A stretch of 64,000 nt of DNA, taken from assembly GCA_003241385.1 (NCBI GenBank), contig QFPO01000005.1:124001-188000 (forward strand), given 5' to 3'. The DNA is from Rhodanobacter denitrificans. GTDB lineage: Bacteria; Pseudomonadota; Gammaproteobacteria; Xanthomonadales; Rhodanobacteraceae. The notes under the pieces are model-generated. The model saw nothing but the letters and a program-made list of their open reading frames with translations, was not told the DNA's origin and made no database searches. The translations under genes and the position numbers were made by a program. Shown piece by piece: positions 21,987 through 30,762 of the stretch. Position 1 is the first letter of the stretch. Every line of letters begins with the position of its first letter.

Positions 21987-22601
21987 ATGACCACCGTCGT
22001 TCCCTTCAAAGCCCGCGGCATCCGCGCGGCGTTGCGCGAAGGGCTGGAAAACCGCATCCCGATGCGCTTCCAGCGTGAGCGTATCCATCCCGGCGTGATC
22101 CACGGCTTCGTGATCGGCCTGTCGCGCGAGTTCTGCCTGATCGCCGAAATCGGCGACGCCCTGCGTTTCGACGGCTATCTGGCCATCGCGATCACCGACC
22201 TCAGCCTCGTCGAGAACGACCCCGCGGCCGAGTTCGTGCTCAAGGCGCTCGCGCTGCGCGGCGAGCAGCTGAGCGTTCCGGACGGCTTCAAGCTCGACGA
22301 CTGGGTCGGCATCGCGCGTTCCGCGGCCGCCTGCGCGCCGCTGCTGTCGATCAACATGGTCGAGGACGACGAGGGCGAGATCAGCTATGTCGGCCAACTC
22401 GTCGACGTCGAGTCCGACGCGCTGGTGCTGCGCGAGATCGACCCCAACGCGAGCTGGTACCCCGATACCGGCGCCTACGAGTTCGAGGCGATCGGCTCGA
22501 TCGGCTTCGGCAGCGGCTATCTCGAAGCGCTCTGGCAGGTCGCCGGCACCCCGGCCGATCCGCTGACGCCGCGCGCGCCGGCATCCGATTCGCTGCACTG
22601 A
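21987..22601 (+). CDS. Hypothetical protein
   Basis: Unrecognised soluble protein of 204 residues, acidic, without signal peptide or membrane helix. It appears to consist of two beta-rich halves: residues about 25-80 (HPGVIHGFVIGLSREFCLIAEI...) and about 118-175 (ISYVGQLVDVESDALVLREI...SIGFGSGYLEALWQVA). The second half resembles small SH3- or Sm-like barrels seen in other uncharacterised proteins. It starts 72 bases after the response regulator on the same strand and may be cotranscribed. Coding is supported by the codon pattern and length; function is unknown. Confidence 0.75.
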   Translation: MTTVVPFKARGIRAALREGLENRIPMRFQRERIHPGVIHGFVIGLSREFCLIAEIGDALRFDGYLAIAITDLSLVENDPAAEFVLKALALRGEQLSVPDGFKLDDWVGIARSAAACAPLLSINMVEDDEGEISYVGQLVDVESDALVLREIDPNASWYPDTGAYEFEAIGSIGFGSGYLEALWQVAGTPADPLTPRAPASDSLH

Positions 22602-22733
22602 GCGGACGCCCGGGGTGCGGCATTTGCGCGCAGCCCACGGCCTGATGCCCGCTGCCGGCGCCGATCGGCCGCAGCGGGGCCGGTCCGGGTTCCAATAGCC
22701 CCTCGAGCCGTCCGGCCGGGACGGCGTTTGCGG

Positions 22734-22763
22734 TTGCGACCGAAGCTGCGCAAAGGCTAAAAT
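22734..22763 (+). promoter_or_regulatory. Probable promoter of the ATP synthase operon
   Basis: TTGCGA (22734-22739), an 18-base spacer, and TAAAAT (22758-22763), located about 75 bases ahead of atpI. It is one of the best sigma-70-like promoters in the window. The 235 bases between the upstream hypothetical gene and atpI otherwise hold only GC-rich inverted repeats. Confidence 0.6.
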
Positions 22764-22836
22764 CTTCAGGCTTTGGTGGGGCGCGTTCGCCCGTCGCCGC
22801 AGCCGTTTCCACGTACGCTTCCGATCGGGTGCCGCA

Positions 22837-23205
22837 GTGCGCAATACCATCGCCTTCGGTTGGCGGGTGGCGGTTCGCACCACGCTGGTCCAGATCGGCG
22901 CGACCGTCGTGGCGGCGCTGTGCGCGCTGGGATGGGGCGCTCCGACGGCATCGGCGGTGCTGGTCGGCGGGATCATCATCGCATCGGGATACTGGCTGGC
23001 GGCGAGGCGGGCATTCGGCAGGCGCGTGATGGCGCCGACCGCGGCGCTCGGTGCGGTCGTGCTCGGCCAGGTCATCAAATGGGTCTGGATCGGTCTGGCG
23101 CTGGTGATCGCGATCGGATCGGGCCTGCTCCCGCCGCTGGGCGTGCTGATCGGCGTACTCGTCGCATTGGTATCCCAATTGGGTGGTCTGCTTTTCAGAC
23201 ATTGA
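22837..23205 (+). CDS. atpI: ATP synthase subunit I
   Basis: Small hydrophobic protein (122 residues, GTG start) with four predicted membrane helices (TLVQIGATVVAALCALGWG, ASAVLVGGIIIASGYWL, LGAVVLGQVIKWVWIGLALVIAIG, LIGVLVALVSQLGGLLF). AtpI helps assembly of the c-ring in other bacteria and is dispensable. Sequence is weakly conserved; identification rests on topology, the C-terminal QLGGLL-like helix and its position as first gene of the atp operon. Confidence 0.88.
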   Translation: MRNTIAFGWRVAVRTTLVQIGATVVAALCALGWGAPTASAVLVGGIIIASGYWLAARRAFGRRVMAPTAALGAVVLGQVIKWVWIGLALVIAIGSGLLPPLGVLIGVLVALVSQLGGLLFRH

Positions 23206-23223
23206 CGGTTTTACGGAGTCGAC

Positions 23224-24045
23224 GTGGCCAGCGAAGCGCAATCGGGCGGTCTGAACGAGTACATCGGACACCATCTGACCCACAACGTGGTCGAGATCGG
23301 CTCCGGCTTCAACCTCGATACCTGGCTGGTGTCGCTGGTGCTCGGCCTGCTGTTCCTGCTGTGGTTCGGCCTCGCCGCGCGCAAGGCGACCTCGGGCGTG
23401 CCGTCCAAGGGCCAGGCCTTCGTCGAGATCATCCTCGAGTTCATCGACGGCCAGGTCCGCGACACGTTCCACGGCGACCGCCGCTCGGTCACGCCGCTGG
23501 CGCTGACGATCTTCATCTGGATCGTCTTCATGAACACGATGGACCTGCTGCCGCTCGATCTGCCGGGCTGGCTGGTCCACACCACGGCCGGCGCCGAAGT
23601 CGCACATCACACCTATTTCCGTCTGGTCCCGACGGCCGACATGAACACCACCTTCGCGCTGTCGGTCTCGGTGTTCTTCATCCTGATCGGCCACGCGCTC
23701 GCGGCCAAGGGCGGCCTCGGTTTCGGCAAGGAGCTGCTGACCGCGCCGTTCCACGCGCACGGTTTCATGGCGATCGTGCTGGCGCCGGTCAACCTCGCGA
23801 TGAACATCATCGAGTGGCTGGTCAAGCCGATCTCGCTGGCGATGCGACTGTTCGGCAACATGTACGGCGGCGAGCTGGTCTTCATGCTGATCGCCGGACT
23901 GCTCGGCAGCTGGATCTCGTTCGGTCCCGGCGTGCTCGCCAATGCGGCCTGGGCGATCTTCCACATCCTGATCATCCTGCTGCAGGCCTACATCTTCATG
24001 ATCCTGACGGTCGTCTACATCGCCGGCGCCCGCGAAGGCCATTGA
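23224..24045 (+). CDS. atpB: F1Fo ATP synthase subunit a
   Basis: Stator membrane subunit forming the proton half-channels, 273 residues from a GTG. The essential arginine is Arg208 in LAMRLFGNMYGGEL. Other family features are the FVEIILEFIDGQVRD segment, FMNTMDLLP, and the C-terminal LQAYIFMILTVVYI helix. The family's usual gammaproteobacterial N-terminal extension with EYIGHHLTH is present. Confidence 0.97.
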   Translation: MASEAQSGGLNEYIGHHLTHNVVEIGSGFNLDTWLVSLVLGLLFLLWFGLAARKATSGVPSKGQAFVEIILEFIDGQVRDTFHGDRRSVTPLALTIFIWIVFMNTMDLLPLDLPGWLVHTTAGAEVAHHTYFRLVPTADMNTTFALSVSVFFILIGHALAAKGGLGFGKELLTAPFHAHGFMAIVLAPVNLAMNIIEWLVKPISLAMRLFGNMYGGELVFMLIAGLLGSWISFGPGVLANAAWAIFHILIILLQAYIFMILTVVYIAGAREGH

Positions 24046-24115
24046 CGGCCGGTCCACCGCTTCCCCCGAGTCACCCTTTCCTGTCCACCTTCACCTGCCA
24101 TACCCGGAGAACATC

Positions 24116-24388
24116 ATGGAATTCATCGCACAAGTTCAGAGCCTGACCGCGATCGCCATCGGCATCATCATCGGCCTGGGCGCCCTCGGTGCCTGCTTGG
24201 GCATTGCCATCATGGGTTCGAAGTTCCTCGAGTCGGCGGCTCGCCAGCCGGAGCTGGTGCCGATGCTGCAGGGTCGCATGTTCCTGCTGGCCGGCCTGAT
24301 CGACGCGGCGTTCATCATCGGTCTGGCGGTCGCGCTGTTCTTCGCGGTGTCCAACCCGCTGATCGGCGCGATCACCTCGCGCCTGTAA
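24116..24388 (+). CDS. atpE: F1Fo ATP synthase subunit c
   Basis: Proteolipid of the rotor ring, 90 residues in two membrane helices joined by the polar loop AARQPEL. The proton-binding carboxylate is Asp63 in AGLIDAAFIIG. The sodium-coordinating Gln/Glu-Ser-type set is not apparent, so the ring is probably proton-driven. The first helix has the glycine-rich IGLGALGACLGIAIMG pattern. Two stable hairpins follow directly before atpF. Confidence 0.97.
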   Translation: MEFIAQVQSLTAIAIGIIIGLGALGACLGIAIMGSKFLESAARQPELVPMLQGRMFLLAGLIDAAFIIGLAVALFFAVSNPLIGAITSRL

Positions 24389-24395
24389 GTCGATC

Positions 24396-24452
24396 CTGGC
24401 TGCGCCTGCGGGCGCGGCCAGCCGGTCGCCGGTCCTTTTGCGAGGACCGGCG
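24396..24452 (+). other. Two stable hairpins between atpE and atpF
   Basis: First hairpin: CTGGCTGCGCC (24396-24406) with GGCGCGGCCAG (24411-24421), 11 pairs including one G-T wobble and a TGCG loop. Second: CGCCGGTCCT (24427-24436) with AGGACCGGCG (24443-24452), 10 perfect pairs with a 6-base loop. No T run follows. Placed directly behind the gene for the subunit needed in most copies, they probably stabilise atpE mRNA or reduce read-through into downstream genes. Confidence 0.6.
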
Positions 24453-24476
24453 TCACATCTACGTCGAGGACCCGTC

Positions 24477-24947
24477 ATGAATCTCAACATGACATTCTTC
24501 GGTCAGATGCTCTCCTTCGCGATCCTCGTCTGGTTCACGATGAAGTTCATCTGGCCACCGCTCAACGCGGCGCTCGAAGAACGCCAGAAGAAGATCGCCG
24601 AAGGCCTGGCCGCGGCCGACCGCGCGCGCAAGGAGCTCGCCGACGCCGACGCACGCGTCGCCGAGGAGATCAAGTCCGCGCGCGTCGAGGCCGGCGCGAT
24701 CATCGAGCGTGCCCATCAGCAGGCCACGGCGATCGTCGAGAAGGCCAAGCAGGACGCGATCGTCGAGGCGACCAAGCAGAAGGCGGTCGCCGCGGCCGAG
24801 ATCGAGACGATGGCGCACAAGGCCCGCGAGGAACTGCGCGGCAAGGTCGCGTCGCTGGCGGTCGCCGGCGCCGAGAAGATTCTCCACCGCGAAATCGATG
24901 CCGGCGCCCACAAGGCGCTGATCGACGAGCTCGTCGCCGAGATCTGA
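24477..24947 (+). CDS. atpF: F1Fo ATP synthase subunit b
   Basis: Peripheral stalk subunit of 156 residues. The ATG at 24477 follows a GAGGA ribosome binding site; upstream codons in the same frame cover the hairpin and are not coding. A single N-terminal membrane helix (TFFGQMLSFAILVWFTMKFIWPPL) is followed by a long Ala/Glu/Lys-rich coiled coil (about residues 33-130) and the delta-binding C-terminus. It ends 4 bases before atpH. Confidence 0.96.
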   Translation: MNLNMTFFGQMLSFAILVWFTMKFIWPPLNAALEERQKKIAEGLAAADRARKELADADARVAEEIKSARVEAGAIIERAHQQATAIVEKAKQDAIVEATKQKAVAAAEIETMAHKAREELRGKVASLAVAGAEKILHREIDAGAHKALIDELVAEI

Positions 24948-24951
24948 TCCC

Positions 24952-25485
24952 ATGTCCAGTGCACTGACCCTGGCCCGGCCCTACGCGCGCGCTGCGTTCG
25001 AGCTGGCGCGCGACGGCGGCACCCTCGGCGACTGGGCCCGGCGTCTGGGCTTCGCCGCGCAGGTGGCCGCCGACCCGCGCGTCGCGGCCCTGCTCGGCGA
25101 TCCGCGCATCGGCCAGGACGACTTCGTCGCGCTGTTCCTGCCCGAGGGCGAGCCGGCCGATTCGGCGTTCGCGGGCTTCCTGCGGCTGCTGGTCGAGAAC
25201 GGCCGTCTGGCCGTGCTGCCGGAGATCGGCGCGCTGTTCGAAGCGCTCAAGCACGAGGCCGAACGCGTCCTCAAGGTGCGCGTGCGCGCCGCGGCGCCGA
25301 TCGCCGCGACCGAGGCCGACAAGCTGAAGGACGCGCTCAAGCGCCGCTTCGGTCGCGACATCGAGCTCGAGCAGGCGATCGATCCGGCGATCCTCGGCGG
25401 CGCGGTGATCGATGCCGGCGACGTGGTGATCGACGGTTCCGTGCGCGGACGTCTGGCCCGCCTCGAACAGGCACTGACCCACTAA
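24952..25485 (+). CDS. atpH: F1Fo ATP synthase subunit delta
   Basis: Connects the peripheral stalk to the F1 head. The protein has 177 residues with the typical N-terminus LARPYARAAFELARDGG (six-helix domain) and the C-terminal signature LKDALKRRFGRDIELEQAIDPAILGGAVIDAGDVVIDGSVRGRL seen in parts here. It lies four bases after atpF and 46 bases before atpA. Confidence 0.96.
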   Translation: MSSALTLARPYARAAFELARDGGTLGDWARRLGFAAQVAADPRVAALLGDPRIGQDDFVALFLPEGEPADSAFAGFLRLLVENGRLAVLPEIGALFEALKHEAERVLKVRVRAAAPIAATEADKLKDALKRRFGRDIELEQAIDPAILGGAVIDAGDVVIDGSVRGRLARLEQALTH

Positions 25486-25531
25486 TCGAACTTGCAGGCG
25501 GACGATACGCCCGCCCCATACGGAAACGACC

Positions 25532-27064
<1,533 letters not shown>

Positions 27065-27120
27065 TCGCGCGCTCGCGCGCGCATCGATCCAACGCACATC
27101 GAACGTTCTGAGAGGTAGAC

Positions 27121-27984
27121 GTGGCCGGCGGACGCGAAATCAAAACCAAGATCAAGAGCGTGCAGAACACCCGCAAGGTGACGCGCGCGCTGGAGATGGT
27201 CTCGGCCTCGAAGATCCGCAAGGCGCAGGATCTGATGAAGGCCTCGCGCCCGTACGCGCGACTGATGCGGACCCTGGTCGGCCACATCGCCCAGGCCAAC
27301 GTCGACTATCGCCACCCGTTCATGGTCGAGCGCAGCGAGATCAAGCGGGTCGGCTACATCATCGTCTCGAGCGACCGCGGCCTTGCCGGCGGCCTGAACT
27401 CGAACATGTTCCGCCGCGTGCTGGCGGACCTGCGCGAGTGGGAGAGCAAGGGCGTCGCGGTCGACGTGGTGTGCATCGGCAACAAGGCGCTGGCGTTCTT
27501 CCGCCGCCTCAAGGTCAACATGGTCGGCAGCGTGACGCATCTGGGCGAGAAGCCGCAGATCGCCGACCTGATCGGCGTGATCAAGGTCATGCTCGACGCG
27601 TACACCGAAGGCCGCATCGACCGCCTCAACCTGGTCTACAGCAACTTCGTCAACACGATGACGCAGCGTGCGGTGATCGACCAGCTGCTGCCGCTGCCGC
27701 CGTCGGACGATCTGGCGGCCAAGCACCAGTGGGACTACATCTACGAACCGGACGCGCCGACCGTGCTCGACCACGTCATGGTCCGCTACGTCGAGTCGCT
27801 GGTCTACCAGTCGGTGCTCGAGAACCTCGCCAGCGAGCATGCCGCGCGCATGGTCGCAATGAAGAGCGCCTCGGACAATGCGACCAAGGCGATCGGCTCG
27901 CTGACGCTGGTCTACAACAAGGCGCGCCAGGCCGCGATCACCCAGGAAATCTCGGAGATCGTCGGCGGCGCGGCAGCGGTGTGA
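27121..27984 (+). CDS. atpG: F1Fo ATP synthase subunit gamma
   Basis: Central rotor shaft, 287 residues, with a GTG start after GAGAGGTAGAC. The N-terminal helix AGGREIKTKIKSVQNTRKVTRALEMVSASKI and the C-terminal helix ASDNATKAIGSLTLVYNKARQAAITQEISEIVGGAAA are the conserved coiled-coil halves (each visible here over more than 30 residues). The Rossmann-like middle contains SSDRGLAGGLNSNMF. It is followed by an unusual 176-base gap with a hairpin array before atpD. Confidence 0.97.
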   Translation: MAGGREIKTKIKSVQNTRKVTRALEMVSASKIRKAQDLMKASRPYARLMRTLVGHIAQANVDYRHPFMVERSEIKRVGYIIVSSDRGLAGGLNSNMFRRVLADLREWESKGVAVDVVCIGNKALAFFRRLKVNMVGSVTHLGEKPQIADLIGVIKVMLDAYTEGRIDRLNLVYSNFVNTMTQRAVIDQLLPLPPSDDLAAKHQWDYIYEPDAPTVLDHVMVRYVESLVYQSVLENLASEHAARMVAMKSASDNATKAIGSLTLVYNKARQAAITQEISEIVGGAAAV

Positions 27985-27986
27985 AT

Positions 27987-28092
27987 GCGATCGTCCTTGA
28001 TCGCGAAGATCAAGAGGCGGCCATCCATGGCCGTGAGCAGTTGGGCGATCATCCTTGATCGCGAGAATCAAAAAGCGACCGTCCTTGGTCGC
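27987..28092. repeat. Array of four periodic hairpins with a conserved hexaloop (atpG-atpD gap)
   Basis: Four 6-bp stem, 6-base loop hairpins: GCGATC-GTCCTT-GATCGC (27987-28004), GCGGCC-ATCCAT-GGCCGT (28017-28034), GCGATC-ATCCTT-GATCGC (28045-28062) and GCGACC-GTCCTT-GGTCGC (28075-28092). Starts are 30, 28 and 30 bases apart. Stems differ by compensating changes while the loop keeps RTCCWT; on the minus strand the loops read AWGGAY. Units 1-2 and 3-4 also form a direct repeat of about 48 bases (58 bases apart). There is no T run, so these are not intrinsic terminators. Confidence 0.85.
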
Positions 28093-28160
28093 ACCGTTAG
28101 ATTGGAGCGACGCCCAGGCGGCGCTCACCTGAACCCAAAAGAGTCATTCGGAGCGAAGTC

Positions 28161-29570
28161 ATGAGCCAGGGCAAAGTCGTACAAATCATCGGCGCCGTCA
28201 TCGACGTCGAATTCCCGCGCGATGCCGTGCCGAAGGTGTACGACGCGCTCAAGGTGGAAGGCACGGCGATCACGCTCGAGGTCCAGCAGCAGCTCGGCGA
28301 CGGCGTCGTCCGCACGATCGCGCTGGGCTCGACCGACGGCCTCAAGCGCGGCCTGATCGCGACCAACACCGGCGAAGGCATCAAGGTGCCGGTCGGCAAA
28401 GCGACGCTCGGCCGCATCATGGACGTGCTCGGCAACCCGATCGACGAGGCCGGCCCGATCGGCGAGCAGGAGCAGTGGGTCATCCACCGCCCGTCGCCGT
28501 CCTACGACGAGCAGGCCGCGGCCAACGAGCTGCTCGAGACCGGCATCAAGGTCATCGATCTGGTCTGCCCGTTCGCGAAGGGCGGCAAGGTCGGCCTGTT
28601 CGGCGGCGCCGGTGTCGGCAAGACCGTCAACATGATGGAACTGATCAACAACATCGCCAAGCAGCACTCGGGTCTGTCGGTGTTCGCCGGCGTCGGCGAG
28701 CGCACCCGCGAGGGCAACGACTTCTACCACGAGATGAAGGACTCCAACGTCCTCGACAAGGTGGCGATGGTCTACGGCCAGATGAACGAGCCGCCGGGCA
28801 ACCGCCTGCGCGTCGCGCTGACCGGCCTGACGATGGCCGAGTACTTCCGCGACGAGAAGGACGCCTCGGGCAAGGGCAAGGATGTGCTGCTGTTCGTCGA
28901 CAACATCTACCGCTACACGCTGGCCGGTACCGAGGTGTCCGCGCTGCTCGGCCGCATGCCGTCGGCGGTGGGCTACCAGCCGACGCTGGCCGAGGAGATG
29001 GGCGTGCTGCAGGAGCGCATCACCTCGACCAAGACCGGCTCGATCACGTCGATCCAGGCCGTCTACGTGCCGGCCGACGACCTGACCGACCCGTCGCCGG
29101 CGACGACCTTCGCGCATCTGGACTCGACCGTGACGCTGTCGCGCAACATCGCCTCGCTCGGCATCTATCCGGCGGTCGATCCGCTCGATTCGACCAGCCG
29201 CCAGCTCGACCCGAACGTCATCGGCCACGAGCACTACGACGTCGCGCGCAAGGTGCAGGGCACGCTGCAGCGCTACAAGGAACTCAAGGACATCATCGCG
29301 ATCCTGGGCATGGACGAGCTGTCCGAAGAGGACAAGCAGACCGTCTACCGTGCACGCAAGTGCGAGCGCTTCTTCTCGCAGCCGTTCCACGTCGCCGAGG
29401 TGTTCACCGGCTCGCCCGGCAAGTACGTGACGCTGAAGGAGACGATCCGCGGCTTCAAGATGATCGTCGAGGGCGAAGTGGACCACCTGCCGGAGCAGGC
29501 GTTCTACATGGTCGGCGGCATCGACGAGGCCATCGCGAAGGCCAACGAGATGGCGAAGAAGGCCGCCTGA
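28161..29570 (+). CDS. atpD: F1Fo ATP synthase subunit beta
   Basis: Catalytic nucleotide-binding subunit of F1, 469 residues. Walker A is GGAGVGKTVNMMEL (about residues 149-162), the catalytic glutamate is in GVGERTREGND, and Walker B is VLLFVDNIYRYTLAGTEVS. The family signature PAVDPLDSTSR is intact. The ATG follows GGAGCG 10 bases upstream. The sequence is close to the E. coli-type beta subunit throughout. Confidence 0.98.
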   Translation: MSQGKVVQIIGAVIDVEFPRDAVPKVYDALKVEGTAITLEVQQQLGDGVVRTIALGSTDGLKRGLIATNTGEGIKVPVGKATLGRIMDVLGNPIDEAGPIGEQEQWVIHRPSPSYDEQAAANELLETGIKVIDLVCPFAKGGKVGLFGGAGVGKTVNMMELINNIAKQHSGLSVFAGVGERTREGNDFYHEMKDSNVLDKVAMVYGQMNEPPGNRLRVALTGLTMAEYFRDEKDASGKGKDVLLFVDNIYRYTLAGTEVSALLGRMPSAVGYQPTLAEEMGVLQERITSTKTGSITSIQAVYVPADDLTDPSPATTFAHLDSTVTLSRNIASLGIYPAVDPLDSTSRQLDPNVIGHEHYDVARKVQGTLQRYKELKDIIAILGMDELSEEDKQTVYRARKCERFFSQPFHVAEVFTGSPGKYVTLKETIRGFKMIVEGEVDHLPEQAFYMVGGIDEAIAKANEMAKKAA

Positions 29571-29584
29571 GGCGGGGAGGCGAC

Positions 29585-30007
29585 ATGAGCACGATTCGCT
29601 GCGAAATCGTCAGTGCCGAGAGCGAGATCTTCGCCGGTGACGCGACCCTGGTCGTGGCGTCCGGCGAGATGGGCGAGCTCGGCATCGCGCCGCGGCACGC
29701 GCCGTTGATCACGCGTCTGCGTCCGGGCCAGGTCCGGGTGCAGCGCGAGAACGGCGAGGAGCAGTTCTTTTACGTATCCGGCGGCATCCTCGAGGTGCAG
29801 CCGGAACTGGTGACGATCCTGGCCGACACGGCCGCCCGCGCCGCCGACCTCGACGAGGCGGCCGCGCGCAAGGCCAAGGAAGAGGCCGAGCGTGCACTGG
29901 CCGACCGCAACGGCGCGATGGAGATCGCCGAAGCGCAGGCCCAACTCGCGCAGGCGGTGGCCCAGCTGCAGGCGCTCGAGCAGCTGCGGCGCAGCCTCAG
30001 GCACTGA
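29585..30007 (+). CDS. atpC: F1Fo ATP synthase subunit epsilon
   Basis: Regulatory subunit of the rotor, 140 residues. The N-terminal beta sandwich contains CEIVSAESEIFAGDATLVVASGEMGELGI and the motif APRHAPLITRLRPG, followed by FYVSGGILEVQPELVTILADTA; the C-terminal pair of helices (from about residue 88) is rich in Ala, Glu and Gln. The longer upstream frame is a shadow of atpD. It closes the operon, with a strong hairpin 40 bases after its stop. Confidence 0.97.
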   Translation: MSTIRCEIVSAESEIFAGDATLVVASGEMGELGIAPRHAPLITRLRPGQVRVQRENGEEQFFYVSGGILEVQPELVTILADTAARAADLDEAAARKAKEEAERALADRNGAMEIAEAQAQLAQAVAQLQALEQLRRSLRH

Positions 30008-30020
30008 TCGATCACCGACG

Positions 30021-30692
30021 ATGTTCCCTGCGACCACAGGGTGGCAAACGACAACGCCGGCCTCGTGCCGGCGTTGTCGTATCCGCGGCACCGGCACCGG
30101 CCGCCGTCGGATCGCGGGCCTCGCGCTGGCGTTGTCGCTGGCGGCATGCCGCAGCGTGCCGACGCAGGCACCGCCACCGCCGCCGCCGTCCGGCGAAGTC
30201 GACGCGCAGCCGCTCGTGGCCGCGTCGGCCGACCGCTACGAGGTCGCCGAAGGCGCCACCTACGCGCAGCCGCAGGCTTCGGCCGACAACGCGCTGCCGC
30301 TCTATCCGCCCGATCTGCTCGCGCAGCGCCTCGCGCCGCGCATCGTGCGCGTACGGCTGATCGTCGACGCACAGGGCCGGGTCGACGAGGTCCGGCCGCT
30401 CGACGCGGACCCGGCCGGCGATGCGTTCCTGGATGCGGTACGCGCCGCCTGCGCGGGCTGGCGCTTCAGCCCGCTGGCCGAGACACGCGCGGTCGAGCGG
30501 CGGCGGCGCCTGCCCGACGGCGACATCGAGATCGAGTACCTGCCCGAGACCCGCACGCTGCCGTTCCACCTGGACTACCGGTTCGCGTTCCGGCAGGTCG
30601 ACGGCCGTCCGGTCGTCGATGCCGGTACCGCGGCGGACGGTGCCGAGGCGCCGTCCGCACCGCCGGCGGTAGCGGCGCCCGATTTGCGGTAA
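30021..30692 (+). CDS. Putative lipoprotein with TonB C-terminal-like domain
   Basis: Protein of up to 223 residues. A basic stretch RRRIAGLALALSLAAC has a lipobox (LAAC), so it is predicted to be exported and lipidated. A Pro-rich spacer follows, then a TonB-C-like fold (about residues 95-175) with LYPPDLLAQRLAPRIVRVRLIVDAQGRVDEVRPL and RAACAGWRFSPL. Such proteins are annotated as energy-transducer TonB domains but here the anchor is a lipid rather than a membrane helix. The only canonical start is the ATG at 30021, which puts the ATP-operon hairpin inside the coding sequence and gives an unusually long N-region; the true start is uncertain. Confidence 0.65.
   Translation: MFPATTGWQTTTPASCRRCRIRGTGTGRRRIAGLALALSLAACRSVPTQAPPPPPPSGEVDAQPLVAASADRYEVAEGATYAQPQASADNALPLYPPDLLAQRLAPRIVRVRLIVDAQGRVDEVRPLDADPAGDAFLDAVRAACAGWRFSPLAETRAVERRRRLPDGDIEIEYLPETRTLPFHLDYRFAFRQVDGRPVVDAGTAADGAEAPSAPPAVAAPDLR
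30048..30080 (+). terminator. Long hairpin at the end of the ATP synthase operon
   Basis: ACGACAACGCCGGC (30048-30061) and GCCGGCGTTGTCGT (30067-30080) form a perfect 14-bp stem with a 5-base loop, 40 bases after the atpC stop. No T run follows, so it may act as a 3'-end stabiliser or a Rho-assisted terminator. It lies inside the open frame assigned to the next gene. Confidence 0.65.
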
Positions 30693-30762
30693 CGTCGCCG
30701 ATCGCACGCGCCGGCGCCCGCCCGGCGCTTTCTTTCCCGAGGGATTCCAGCCAAGGCCTGCC

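Noticed and set aside
27985..28092. CRISPR array or tandem intrinsic terminators
   Set aside because: Units are only 18 bases with 10-12 base linkers, hairpins vary in stem sequence, there are no unique spacers of proper length, no cas genes and no T runs.
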